Shown here: positions 9,513 to 18,032 of the stretch, in pieces
Layout of the letters: every line of letters starts with the position of its first letter
How positions within the stretch are numbered: position 1 is the stretch's first letter
From: Mycobacterium adipatum
GTDB lineage: Bacteria; Actinomycetota; Actinomycetes; Mycobacteriales; Mycobacteriaceae
Assembly (NCBI RefSeq): GCF_001644575.1
Contig: NZ_CP015596.1
Span: 2,294,001 to 2,358,000 of the forward strand
Length of the DNA stretch: 64,000 nucleotides
Direction: 5' to 3'
Position numbers and translations under genes: made by a program
Notes under the pieces: model-generated
Database searches by the model: none
What the model was told of the DNA's origin: nothing
The model's input: the letters and a program-made list of their open reading frames with translations, nothing else

Positions 9513-10769
9513 GTGCAGATCGATCCGGCCGCCACGGCCTGGCTGCTTGTCAGCACCGCAATGGTCTTGTTGATGACCCCGGGACTGGCCATCTTCTACG
9601 GCGGCATGGTGCGCTCGTCCGGCGTACTCAACATGATCATGATGAGCTTCATCGCCATCCCGGTCGTCACCGTGACCTGGGTGATCGCCGGCTACAGCCT
9701 GGCCTTCGGCCCGGACGCCGGGGGCGGACTGATCGGCGGACTGCAACACATCGGGTTGTCCGGTATCGACCTGGATGCGGTCCGCTCGAACGTGCCCGAA
9801 CTCCTGTTCGTCACCTTCCAGCTGGCCTTCGCGATCCTGACCGCCGCCCTGGTCAGCGGCGCCATCGCCGACCGTGCCAAATTCTCGTCCTGGGTGTTGT
9901 TCGTGGCCGCCTGGACCCTGCTGGTGTACTCGCCGGTGGCGCACTGGGTCTGGGGCCCCGGCGGCTGGCTCTCAAGCTTCGGCGCGCTGGATTACGCGGG
10001 CGGGCTGGTCGTCGAAATCGTCTCCGGAGCATCGGCTTTGGCGCTTGCCCTGGTGCTCGGGCCGCGCATCGGGTTCAAGTCCGACGCGATGCGTCCGCAC
10101 AATCTGCCGTTCGTGCTGCTCGGTGTCGGCCTGCTGTGGTTCGGCTGGTTCGGATTCAACGCCGGGTCGGCGTTCGCCGTCGACGGCAAGGCCGCGGTCA
10201 TCTTCCTGAACACCCTGTTGGCCGGATGTCTCGGCATGCTCGGCTGGCTGGCCGTGGAGCGGTTCCGGGACGGTCACCCGACCACCTTCGGCGCGGCGTC
10301 CGGCGTGGTGGCCGGGCTGGTCGCCATCACCCCCTCGTGCGGGTTCGTCTCTCCGCTCGGCGCCATCGTCGTCGGAATCGCCGCCGGGGTGGTCTGCTCA
10401 TTTGCCATCGGCTGGAAGTTCAAGGCCGGCTACGACGATTCGCTCGACGTGGTCGGCGTGCACTTCGTCGGTGGTGTGGTGGGCACCTTCCTCATCGGAT
10501 TGCTCGCCGCGGAGATGGTGTCGGGCGGGCCGCAGGGCCTGTTCTACGGCGGCGGGATCACCCAGGTGGGTAAGCAGACGCTCGCGATCGCGGTGGTCGC
10601 CGTGTTTGCGTTCGCGGTGTCGTTCGCGCTCGCCAAGATCATCGACATGGCGGTCGGGTTCCGGGTCACCCGTGAGGACGAACTGTCCGGCATCGACTTC
10701 ACCCAGCACGCCGAGACCGCCTACGCCGAGGGAGTGCACGGGACACCGCACAAGCGTCCCGGCGCCTGA
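9513..10769 (+). CDS. amt: Ammonium channel (Amt/Rh family)
   Basis: A 418-residue membrane protein with about 11 hydrophobic helices. The pore twin histidines are visible in VAHWVWGPGGWL and in DVVGVHFVGG, and the family segment LAIFYGGMVRSSGVLNM is intact. It conducts ammonium/ammonia into the cell. I take GTG 9513, preceded by GAAGGAG at good spacing. There is no glnK or glnD beside it, unlike the amt-glnB-glnD operon of M. tuberculosis, so this may be a second, stand-alone Amt. Confidence 0.92.
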   Translation: MQIDPAATAWLLVSTAMVLLMTPGLAIFYGGMVRSSGVLNMIMMSFIAIPVVTVTWVIAGYSLAFGPDAGGGLIGGLQHIGLSGIDLDAVRSNVPELLFVTFQLAFAILTAALVSGAIADRAKFSSWVLFVAAWTLLVYSPVAHWVWGPGGWLSSFGALDYAGGLVVEIVSGASALALALVLGPRIGFKSDAMRPHNLPFVLLGVGLLWFGWFGFNAGSAFAVDGKAAVIFLNTLLAGCLGMLGWLAVERFRDGHPTTFGAASGVVAGLVAITPSCGFVSPLGAIVVGIAAGVVCSFAIGWKFKAGYDDSLDVVGVHFVGGVVGTFLIGLLAAEMVSGGPQGLFYGGGITQVGKQTLAIAVVAVFAFAVSFALAKIIDMAVGFRVTREDELSGIDFTQHAETAYAEGVHGTPHKRPGA

Positions 10770-10773
10770 TCTC

Positions 10774-11427
10774 TCAGCGTGGGCCGTCGACCGCGAATGT
10801 GCCCTTGTCGTCCTGGAATTCGACGTACACGTGGCGCACCGTGCCGTCGATCTCCACGGCACAGGTGAAGCTTGCGCCCTTGGTCGCCGACGGGTCCTTG
10901 CCGTCATTGCAGCGCAGCGCGCTGATGCTGTTGGTGCCGTAACCGTTGATCGGGTCGGTCAGGATCTCACGAACCCCGGCCTCGGCCTGCGCGAGCGGGA
11001 TGACGGTCGTGTCACGGAACAGCAACTGCCACACGCCAAGGGCGACGACCACCAGCGCGACGGCGACCCCGGCGCCGATGAACACGGTGCGCCGATCGGG
11101 CCCGGATCGTGTGGGTGCCGCGCGGTGTGGCGTCGGTGCGCCCGGGGGCAGGGTGTAGCGATTGGGGTCGATCACGACCGGCGGGCGTTGCGGTTGAGCC
11201 GGGTGCCGGGGCGGCGGGGGTACGCGTTGCGCCGGCGGTGGATATCCCGGCGCGACCGGATACGGCGGGCGGGGCGGCGGGTATTGCTGTGGAGCAGGCG
11301 GATACGCCTGACGGGGTGGCGGCGGGGCGCCATGTCGGGGCCCGCCACGCTGTGGCTCGCCCGGTGTCGGCGCGCCACCCGGGCGGGCCCACCACGGCTG
11401 CGGCGAGGGATCAGGGGGGCGGGTCAT
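10774..11427 (-). CDS. Proline-rich membrane protein with C-terminal DUF4333
   Basis: A 217-residue protein: residues 1-110 are a Pro/Gly/Tyr-rich, probably disordered cytoplasmic segment; one transmembrane helix follows (VFIGAGVAVALVVVALGVW); the outer part is a DUF4333 domain (about 140-217) with its usual cysteine pair (ALRCNDG...SFTCAVEI). The domain's function is unknown; it is common in mycobacterial envelope proteins and sits C-terminally on some PknH-like partners. It lies 6 bases after the kinase gene, suggesting a shared transcript. Confidence 0.78.
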   Translation of the reverse strand: MTRPPDPSPQPWWARPGGAPTPGEPQRGGPRHGAPPPPRQAYPPAPQQYPPPRPPYPVAPGYPPPAQRVPPPPRHPAQPQRPPVVIDPNRYTLPPGAPTPHRAAPTRSGPDRRTVFIGAGVAVALVVVALGVWQLLFRDTTVIPLAQAEAGVREILTDPINGYGTNSISALRCNDGKDPSATKGASFTCAVEIDGTVRHVYVEFQDDKGTFAVDGPR

Positions 11428-11433
11428 GATCGC

Positions 11434-12876
11434 TCACAGTGTGGACGCATACTGCTCCATCCGCTCGGTGTAGACCTCGCCGTCGGCAGTCACGATGGTC
11501 AGGGTGGTGGCCCGGATCTGGTAGCGCGTGCCGTCATTGGGGTTGACGACATCGAAGCCGTCGCCGGTGGGCTGTGCGCCGGCCAATTCGATACCGGCGT
11601 TGTCACTCAGGCGGACACCGCGATACAGCAGGGCGCCCGAGCTGGTCTGGCAGATCACCAGCGCGGACTGACTGGTGAGACCGAGGGCGACCGGGGTCTG
11701 GCCGGAGTCGCATCGAGCGCCCGGGTGATCGCGGAAACCCTGGGCATCGGAACCGGGTAGACCGGCGCGCGGGATCTGCGCTGTGGTGCTCACCCGCCGT
11801 GTCGTCGGGGTGCGCACACTCGATGTCGCGTCGAGCTGTGCGGCGGCGGTCGACGGCGTGCCGGCGCTGGTGGGGTCCGGGGCGTCCAGGGCGAGCCAGG
11901 CCAGCGTGCCGAGAGCGATGAGGGCGAGCGCGCCGGTCAGGCCGAGGACCACGGAGGTGCGGGGTCGACTCCGCGGCTGCGATTTTGCCGAAAGATGCTG
12001 TGGTGGTATCGGTTTGATGGCCGTCGGGGCCGCGGCTGCTGCGGCCGGGGTGGCGGTGGCCGCGGCGGTGGTGGCGTGTGCCAACGCGCCCGCCGACGGG
12101 CACCGGTGCGCCGGGTCCTTGGCCAAGCCCCAGGTCACCACATCATCGAATGCCGGGTGGATATCGGGTCGCAGCGCACTCGGGCGCGGCGGCGGTGCCG
12201 TCAGGTGAGCGCTCATCAGTCGGGTCAGGTCACCGGTGGGAAACGGTGGCGCTCCGGTGAGCAGTTCGTAGAGCAGACAGGCCAGCGAGTAGACATCCGC
12301 CGGTGGCCCCACGGTGCCGTCGGTGAAGCGTTCGGGGGCCATGTAGGCGCATGACCCGATCGCCGAGCCCGCACTGGTCAGACCGCTGTCACCGCCGGCC
12401 CTGGCGATACCGAAATCGACCAGGTACGCGAAGTCGTCTCCGGTGAGGAGCACGTTCTCGGGCTTCACGTCGCGGTGCGTCAGGCCATTGTGGTGTGCGG
12501 CATCGAGTGCCGCGCCCACCTGCGAGATGATCGCGGCCACGCGGCCGGGGCCCAATGGTCCCTGCTGGGCCAGTACATCTTTCAGTGTCAGGCCATCCAC
12601 CAGTCGCATGTCGATATAGAGCACACCGTCGATCTCGCCGAAGTCGTGCACCGGGATGATGTGCGGTTCGTGCAGCTGGGCGGCCACCCGGGACTCGCGC
12701 CGGAACCGCTCCCGGAAACCCGGGTCGACGGCCAGCTCGGGTCGCAGCAGCTTCAGCGCCACCACCCTGCCCTTGGTGGTGTCGCGGGCGCGGTACACCT
12801 CACCCATACCGCCGACACCCATCAGCGCCTGCAGCTGGTAGGGGCCGAACATCTGGCCGACCCGGGGCACGGTCAT
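11434..12876 (-). CDS. Transmembrane Ser/Thr protein kinase (PknE/PknH-like)
   Basis: A 480-residue receptor-like kinase. The cytoplasmic Hanks domain spans about 13-275: Gly loop GVGGMGEVY, Lys42, Glu61, catalytic HRDVKPEN (Asp136), DFG (154-156) and the APE-like MAPERF. An Ala-rich linker leads to one transmembrane helix (VVLGLTGALALIALGTLAW), then an outer sensor domain of about 150 residues with two cysteines (GARCDSG; VICQTS). ATG 12876 overlaps the upstream metallopeptidase stop as ATGA; an earlier in-frame start at 12897 is less likely. Substrates are unknown; neighbouring envelope lipoproteins suggest a cell-wall sensing role. Confidence 0.88.
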   Translation of the reverse strand: MTVPRVGQMFGPYQLQALMGVGGMGEVYRARDTTKGRVVALKLLRPELAVDPGFRERFRRESRVAAQLHEPHIIPVHDFGEIDGVLYIDMRLVDGLTLKDVLAQQGPLGPGRVAAIISQVGAALDAAHHNGLTHRDVKPENVLLTGDDFAYLVDFGIARAGGDSGLTSAGSAIGSCAYMAPERFTDGTVGPPADVYSLACLLYELLTGAPPFPTGDLTRLMSAHLTAPPPRPSALRPDIHPAFDDVVTWGLAKDPAHRCPSAGALAHATTAAATATPAAAAAAPTAIKPIPPQHLSAKSQPRSRPRTSVVLGLTGALALIALGTLAWLALDAPDPTSAGTPSTAAAQLDATSSVRTPTTRRVSTTAQIPRAGLPGSDAQGFRDHPGARCDSGQTPVALGLTSQSALVICQTSSGALLYRGVRLSDNAGIELAGAQPTGDGFDVVNPNDGTRYQIRATTLTIVTADGEVYTERMEQYASTL

Positions 12877-14321
12877 GCCGAGAACCTTTGGTAGCACTGC
12901 TCGGGGTCACCGGACAGCCCGGCCCGGTAGGCCAGGATCCTGGTGAAGCCGGCCGTGGCCGTGACGCCGTTGACATCGCTGGCGGCCAGGCCGTTGGTGA
13001 GCAGCCCGGAGATCGCCTCGTCGGTATCACCGGCGGACAGTGTCAACGGGCTTCCCGGTTCGGCCATCCGACCCTGCGCCACCCCCGTGAGGCAGGCGGT
13101 GCGCAGCGCCGTCACCGGAGATTCCAGCGCAATGCCCCGTTCCCGTTGCACGGCAAGCGCATAGCGGGAGGTGACAATCGACAGAGCGGTGTTGTCGCCC
13201 TGCAGCAGCACACCCTGCTCCTCGGATTTCGGGGTGCCCAGTTCCTGCAGTGCAGGCAGATTGACGTTGATCGTGTTGGTCGCGGGACAGTACGCCGCCG
13301 GCGATATGGATTCCGCGTCCGGGCAACTGGCCATCTCCAGGTTGAGCGCCGGAGGGCTGCCAGGGGAATAGACGCCGCCGAGTGTGGTCATCAGGTTGTC
13401 CAGCAGGTCGGCATCGATGACGCTGTCTCCGGCGGCCGGATCACCATAGGAGTCGTAGGACAGGAACTTCGGCAGGTCGCCCTGGCGCTCGATGATCTCG
13501 TCCATATCGATGGCCGCACATTGATCGGCGTTCCCGCTGAATCCGATCTGGAAAGCACTGATCCGGTCGAGTGCGGATCCGTGCGCATCCCCGGTGAGGA
13601 TCGCCTCCTCCTGCGTCATCAACGGGTCACGGATGTAGATCGCACCGGCCAGAACGTGATTGAGGCCATCGCCGGTGCTCAACGTGAATCGCGGCGACTT
13701 CCCGGCGGCCACCCAGTGCAGATAGACGCCGGCGAAGCAATCCGCCTGCTGTTCCTTGACCAGCACCGGGGTGGACTTCTCCACCAGGTGCGCCTTGGCC
13801 TGCACGGCGTGGCCGTATTCGTGGGCCATCACGCCGACGACGCCCATCTCACCGAAGTACTGCGCCGCCCCGGGGATGAATTCGCCGCGATCCCAGGCCA
13901 TCACATCGGCGCCATAGCAGTAGAAGGCGTTCGACAATTCGAAGAGATCGTTGCCGCAGACCTGCGGGGTGTTCGGATCGGCGGCGTCGTAGGACACCAA
14001 CGAGGCCACCGGCGAGAAGGTGCCCGTCAGCGCGCCGTTCCAGTTCTCCGACCAGAACTGCTCCAGATCGTCGATCGCACTCAGGGCGAGCCGATCCACC
14101 GGGCCGCCATCGCTGTTCTGCGCGGTGCGGGTCGGTGCGGGCGCGTCCGGGCGGGGTCCGCTGGGGCCGTCGCTGGCGGGCAGCCCACCCGCGCGGGAGG
14201 GGTCCCAGAGCATCGACACGGCACGGCCGTCGAGCACGGTGGTGCCACAGCCGGTGAGCAGCAGCGCGACCGTGAGTGCCACGCTGAGCCACCCGGCGCG
14301 GCGTCCGGCCCGTCGGTGCAT
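12873..14321 (-). CDS. Lipoprotein with HExxH zinc-metallopeptidase motif (LpqM-like)
   Basis: A 482-residue predicted lipoprotein. The signal peptide ends at the lipobox LLTGC with Cys25 as the acylation site. The zinc motif is His167-Glu-Tyr-Gly-His171 (MAHEYGHAVQ), and EQQADCFAG downstream supplies a plausible third ligand. The layout resembles the neutral zinc peptidase (YpfJ/LpqM) family. It is probably on the outer face of the membrane. Its stop overlaps the kinase start, so the peptidase and kinase are made together. Confidence 0.82.
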   Translation of the reverse strand: MHRRAGRRAGWLSVALTVALLLTGCGTTVLDGRAVSMLWDPSRAGGLPASDGPSGPRPDAPAPTRTAQNSDGGPVDRLALSAIDDLEQFWSENWNGALTGTFSPVASLVSYDAADPNTPQVCGNDLFELSNAFYCYGADVMAWDRGEFIPGAAQYFGEMGVVGVMAHEYGHAVQAKAHLVEKSTPVLVKEQQADCFAGVYLHWVAAGKSPRFTLSTGDGLNHVLAGAIYIRDPLMTQEEAILTGDAHGSALDRISAFQIGFSGNADQCAAIDMDEIIERQGDLPKFLSYDSYGDPAAGDSVIDADLLDNLMTTLGGVYSPGSPPALNLEMASCPDAESISPAAYCPATNTINVNLPALQELGTPKSEEQGVLLQGDNTALSIVTSRYALAVQRERGIALESPVTALRTACLTGVAQGRMAEPGSPLTLSAGDTDEAISGLLTNGLAASDVNGVTATAGFTRILAYRAGLSGDPEQCYQRFSA

Positions 14322-14373
14322 GCCGACAGGCTAACAAGACGTGGGTATCCAGTCGTGTCGCAGTGAATTGCCG

Positions 14374-14889
14374 CTATTGCGGCTGCTGGTCGACCCGGAT
14401 ATCGAAGGTCACCCCTCCGCGGTGGACGGTCGTCACGGTCACGCCGTAGGTCTGACCTGAATCCCTCAGTTCGCAGCGCAGCGTGGCGCCGCTGTCGGCG
14501 CTGAGGTCGCCCGGACAGCTCACCCATTCCGGGGCCCGTCCGATCTGCCGGTTGACCTGGTCGGCAATCTGTTCGGTGACGGTCTTCTCGGCGATGCGCT
14601 GCTGGATGTGCAGCTCGATCCGGTCGCCCTCGGCCCCGCCCACGGTCACACTGACCCGGCGCTGCTGCCCGCCATCGGCCAGCGTGCAGTCCAGGCTGGC
14701 ACCGACGGTTGCCGTCAGGTCACCGGGGCAGCTGACCGAATCCGGGGGTGCGCCCGACTGTTGGGTGACCTTTTCGACGATCTGGTCCTGCAGTTGCTCC
14801 CTGGTGAGGTTCCTATCGGTCGGCACCGAACACGAGATCAGCGCCGCCGCGGTGAGCAGGAGCGGCGCGAGCATCGACCCCCGAGGCAT
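14374..14889 (-). CDS. Lipoprotein with two DUF4333 repeats
   Basis: A 171-residue predicted lipoprotein with lipobox LISC and two tandem DUF4333 units of about 65 residues. Each unit has the same frame: QDQIVEKV...SVSCPGDL...LDCTL and TEQIADQV...WVSCPGDL...LRCEL, giving one cysteine pair per unit. Start ATG 14889 is chosen because it leaves a normal signal peptide; 14907 is also open. It is on the same strand as, and 52 bases upstream of, the metallopeptidase gene, so probably belongs to the kinase cluster. Function unknown. Confidence 0.8.
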   Translation of the reverse strand: MPRGSMLAPLLLTAAALISCSVPTDRNLTREQLQDQIVEKVTQQSGAPPDSVSCPGDLTATVGASLDCTLADGGQQRRVSVTVGGAEGDRIELHIQQRIAEKTVTEQIADQVNRQIGRAPEWVSCPGDLSADSGATLRCELRDSGQTYGVTVTTVHRGGVTFDIRVDQQPQ

Positions 14890-14926
14890 AGCAGCACGAT
14901 GGCACATGTTGCAGCGGTCGGCAGCG

Positions 14927-15949
14927 TTATCGCAGGCGGGCCGCCAGTGCGCGTCGGTGCGCGGTCGGCGACCCGAACAGCGACCGGTTCAGCGTCGCCC
15001 GTTTGAGATAGACGTGAACCCCGCTCTCCCAGGTGTAGCCGATACCGCCGTGCAGCTGCATCGCCTTGCCCGCGACCGCGACCGCGGTGTCGGAAGCGTA
15101 GGCCTTGGCCATGGACGCCGCGGCGGTCGCGTCGGAATCCGCGGCCACCGCGTCGACGGCGGTCTCGACGAGACTGCGGGTCACCCGGATCTGCACCAGC
15201 ATGTCCGCGCAGGCGTGTTTGACCGCCTGGAACGACCCGATGGGACGGCCGAACTGGTGGCGTATCCGGACATAGTCGACGGTGGCGGCCAGCATGGCCT
15301 CGGCAAGCCCCAGGCAGTCTGCGGCGACGGTCACGGTGGCGCGGTTCAGCAGCTGCTGCGTTGCCGGGAACGGCCAGACCTGGCTGGGTTGGGCCGCATC
15401 CGCGGTGACCGACGCAAGCCGACGGCTGCCGTCGAGTGTCGGGCGAGGCGTGACGGTCAGCCCCGACGTGTCCGACTCGATATCGACGAGTACCGGCCGC
15501 CCCGAGGAATCGAGGGTCGGGATCAGCAGGCGGGTGGCCTCAGTGGCGTCCGGCACGAAATCGGCTGTGCCATTGAGCCCGTTCGCCGCGAGCGTGAACC
15601 CGATATCGGCGCGTTCCCCGGTGCTGAGCACGGCGACGGGTAACTCCGTGCCCTCGGCGGCGCCGACCAGTGCATGATCGCGCGCGGTGTCCGGGGGTAA
15701 TGCGAGCAGCGCGCCGATGCCGAGGCTGCCCCCGAGGTGGCTGGTGCGGGCAGCGGCCCGCCCGAGTTCCTCGCCCACGACCGCGGTTTCGGCGAATGAC
15801 ACCCCGGCCCCGCCGAGTGACTCGGTGATCTCCAGACCCGGCCAGCCCGCCTGGGCGATCACCGTCCATTCCGGCTGTCCGGCAGCCAGCAGGCTCCTGG
15901 CCACTGAACGCAGTTCGGCGTGCAGGTCGGCGAACTCGCGTGTCATCAT
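14927..15949 (-). CDS. Acyl-CoA dehydrogenase, short subunit (FadE type)
   Basis: A 340-residue acyl-CoA dehydrogenase-family protein. The C-terminal helical domain is clear: RIRHQFGRPIGSFQAVKH, MQLHGGIGYTWE and a closing RRALAARLR. It is shorter than a usual 380-residue FadE, like the FadE28-type beta subunits that pair with a longer partner in mycobacterial steroid side-chain degradation. It is last in a four-gene FadE operon and overlaps the 389-residue gene before it by four bases. I infer an alpha2-beta2 enzyme with that neighbour. Substrate unknown. Confidence 0.85.
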   Translation of the reverse strand: MMTREFADLHAELRSVARSLLAAGQPEWTVIAQAGWPGLEITESLGGAGVSFAETAVVGEELGRAAARTSHLGGSLGIGALLALPPDTARDHALVGAAEGTELPVAVLSTGERADIGFTLAANGLNGTADFVPDATEATRLLIPTLDSSGRPVLVDIESDTSGLTVTPRPTLDGSRRLASVTADAAQPSQVWPFPATQQLLNRATVTVAADCLGLAEAMLAATVDYVRIRHQFGRPIGSFQAVKHACADMLVQIRVTRSLVETAVDAVAADSDATAAASMAKAYASDTAVAVAGKAMQLHGGIGYTWESGVHVYLKRATLNRSLFGSPTAHRRALAARLR

Positions 15950-17115
15950 GCTCCCGCCGGTTCACGGGGCAGTCCCAGTCCGCGCTCACCGATGATGGTG
16001 CGCTGGATTTCGCTGGCACCGCCCGGGATGGTCCATTCCCAGGATCCGATGAAGTCGAGCACCCAGGCGCCGGACTCCCAACCGCTGGATATCGGCTTGG
16101 CCAGCACGGTGTGCCCGGCCAGCCCGCTGATCTCGGCACCGAAGTCGGTGAGCCGTTGCAGCAGTTCGCTGTAGAACAACTTGACCACCGAGGCGTCGGC
16201 CGGGCCGTCGCTTCGCCCCTCGACAAGCTCGCGGCACAGCCCGCGCAACCCGGTGATCTCGATCTCGAACTGCGCAAGCCGGTCTGCCACCAGCGAATCG
16301 GTGAGCACACCGGCGCGTTCGCATTCGGCGACCAGCCAGCGGAAGCCGGCATTGCCGAGTCGCTCGGCAAGCTCGAGCATGGTCATTCCCCGCTCGGCGC
16401 CGAGTGTCTCCTGGGCGACCTGCCAACCCTTGTTCTCGGGGCCCACCAGATTCGCAGCGGGTATCCGCACATCGTTGAGGAACACCTCGCAGAAATGCGA
16501 TTCGCCGGTGGCCTGTCTGATCGGACGCACCTCGATCCCCGGTGATGTCATGTCCATCAGGAAATACGAGATGCCGTGCCGTTTCTTGGCGTCCGGATCG
16601 GTGCGGGCCAGCAGCAGGCACCAGTCGGCGTGGAGGCCGCCGCTGGCCCAGACCTTCTGGCCGTTGACCACGAATTCGTCACCCGCGCGCCGCGCGGTGG
16701 TGCGCAACGCGGCGAGATCGGAGCCGGCTTCGGGCTCGGAGAAGCCCTGCACCCAGATTTCGCCGTCGAGAATTGCCGGGAGGTGCCGGCGGCGCTGGTC
16801 CTCGGTGCCCGCGGCCAGCAACGTCGAGGCGGCATGGTGGATGCCGACGAAGGCGAGCACCAGCCGCGGCGCGTCGTGTGCGGCCAGTTCGGAGTACAGC
16901 ACGATCTGTTCGGCCACCGACATGCCGCCGCCCCACTCGGGCGGCCAGTGCGGCACCGCGAACCCCGCGCTGTGCAACTCGGCGAACCAGGACTTCTGGA
17001 AGCGCACGTACTCGTCATCGCTCACGCCGGTCTGGGCGGCGCGCCAATCGGTGGGCACGTGCTCGGCGCACCAACGCCGGACGTGTTCGCGGAAAGCATC
17101 GATGTCCTCAGTCAT
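15946..17115 (-). CDS. Acyl-CoA dehydrogenase, long subunit (FadE type)
   Basis: A 389-residue acyl-CoA dehydrogenase. Seen are the FAD-domain segments WVQGFSEPEAGSDLAALRT and VNGQKVWASGG, and the C-terminal PGGASEIQRTIIGERGLGLP. The position that carries the catalytic Glu in MCAD-type enzymes (EGT-EIQR) is Gly here, so the base is probably a Glu on the earlier helix (QFEIEITGLRGL), as in the FadE26/FadE34-like group. Overlaps both neighbours by four bases. Likely partner is the 340-residue subunit. Confidence 0.87.
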   Translation of the reverse strand: MTEDIDAFREHVRRWCAEHVPTDWRAAQTGVSDDEYVRFQKSWFAELHSAGFAVPHWPPEWGGGMSVAEQIVLYSELAAHDAPRLVLAFVGIHHAASTLLAAGTEDQRRRHLPAILDGEIWVQGFSEPEAGSDLAALRTTARRAGDEFVVNGQKVWASGGLHADWCLLLARTDPDAKKRHGISYFLMDMTSPGIEVRPIRQATGESHFCEVFLNDVRIPAANLVGPENKGWQVAQETLGAERGMTMLELAERLGNAGFRWLVAECERAGVLTDSLVADRLAQFEIEITGLRGLCRELVEGRSDGPADASVVKLFYSELLQRLTDFGAEISGLAGHTVLAKPISSGWESGAWVLDFIGSWEWTIPGGASEIQRTIIGERGLGLPREPAGA

Positions 17116-18032
17116 GTTGCGTCGCTGTACAGTCCGGCCAGGCCGCGGCTGCCCAACAGATCCGTCAGGTGCGCGCGCGTCGCCGAGAGCCCCAGCGGCA
17201 GGCGCCGCAACGGCTGGCTGTAGCGCGACAGCCAGGACAGCACGGTCTCGTCACAGAATCCGACGGCGCCATGCAACTGATGCGCCACCCGGAACACCAC
17301 CTCGGCGGCCTCCAATGCGGCCAGCCGCAGGGCGAGCGCGTCGGCGAGGGCATCGGGCCCGGTGACGGTGGACAGCGCGTAGCGGGCCAGCATCTCCAGG
17401 CCGCTGCGCTCCACCTCGGCATCGGTGAGCTGAAACTGCACACTCTGGAACCCCGCCAGCGGCTGGCCGAACTGCTGTCGCAGCGTGACGTGCGCGATGG
17501 TGAGTTCCATGGCTCGGTCCAGCATGCCGAGCAGCGTCCAGCAGGGCAGCACGAGCGCCAGGGCGACGTCTGCGGCACCTGCATCGTCGAGAGCATCGAG
17601 CCGCAGCGAGGTGACGAAGGCGGTCCGGGTGCCCGAGGTGCCCGCTACGTGTGCCCGCCGCCCGTCCAATGTGACTGTTGTCCAACGCCCGTCGACACCG
17701 GCGATGGTCGCGGCCGGGGCGGGGCCTGCGACGACGATGAGCCCGTCGGAGTCGATGTCGCCTGCTCGGGACAACCGCTCGGCCACCGGGTAGGGCAGGC
17801 CCCAGTAGCCCGTACTGCGGCACAGCGCGGCGGCGGCCTCGGCCGAATCGGTGTCACCGCGCGGTTCCAGGTCCCAGGCGCCCAGCTCGTCGAGTACCGG
17901 GGCGACGAGCGACTCCCTGGTGGCGGGATCGGCCTCGGCGCGCTGAAGCAGGGCATCACCGCCGGCGGATTCGAAGGCGCGCAGCGCCTGTGCGCCGTAC
18001 TCCCGGGCCTCCGGGCTCAGGTCGATGTTCAC
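17112..18032 (-). CDS. Acyl-CoA dehydrogenase, short subunit (FadE type)
   Basis: A 306-residue acyl-CoA dehydrogenase-like protein, the shortest of the four. The N-terminal half is divergent; the C-terminal part keeps LRQQFGQPLAGFQSVQFQ and HQLHGAVGFCDE. The GTG at 18032 overlaps the upstream stop as GTGA and gives VNIDLSPEAREYGAQALRAF; the frame continues upstream only as the shadow of the next gene. It probably forms a heteromer with the adjacent 380-residue FadE. Substrate unknown. Confidence 0.82.
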   Translation of the reverse strand: MNIDLSPEAREYGAQALRAFESAGGDALLQRAEADPATRESLVAPVLDELGAWDLEPRGDTDSAEAAAALCRSTGYWGLPYPVAERLSRAGDIDSDGLIVVAGPAPAATIAGVDGRWTTVTLDGRRAHVAGTSGTRTAFVTSLRLDALDDAGAADVALALVLPCWTLLGMLDRAMELTIAHVTLRQQFGQPLAGFQSVQFQLTDAEVERSGLEMLARYALSTVTGPDALADALALRLAALEAAEVVFRVAHQLHGAVGFCDETVLSWLSRYSQPLRRLPLGLSATRAHLTDLLGSRGLAGLYSDAT

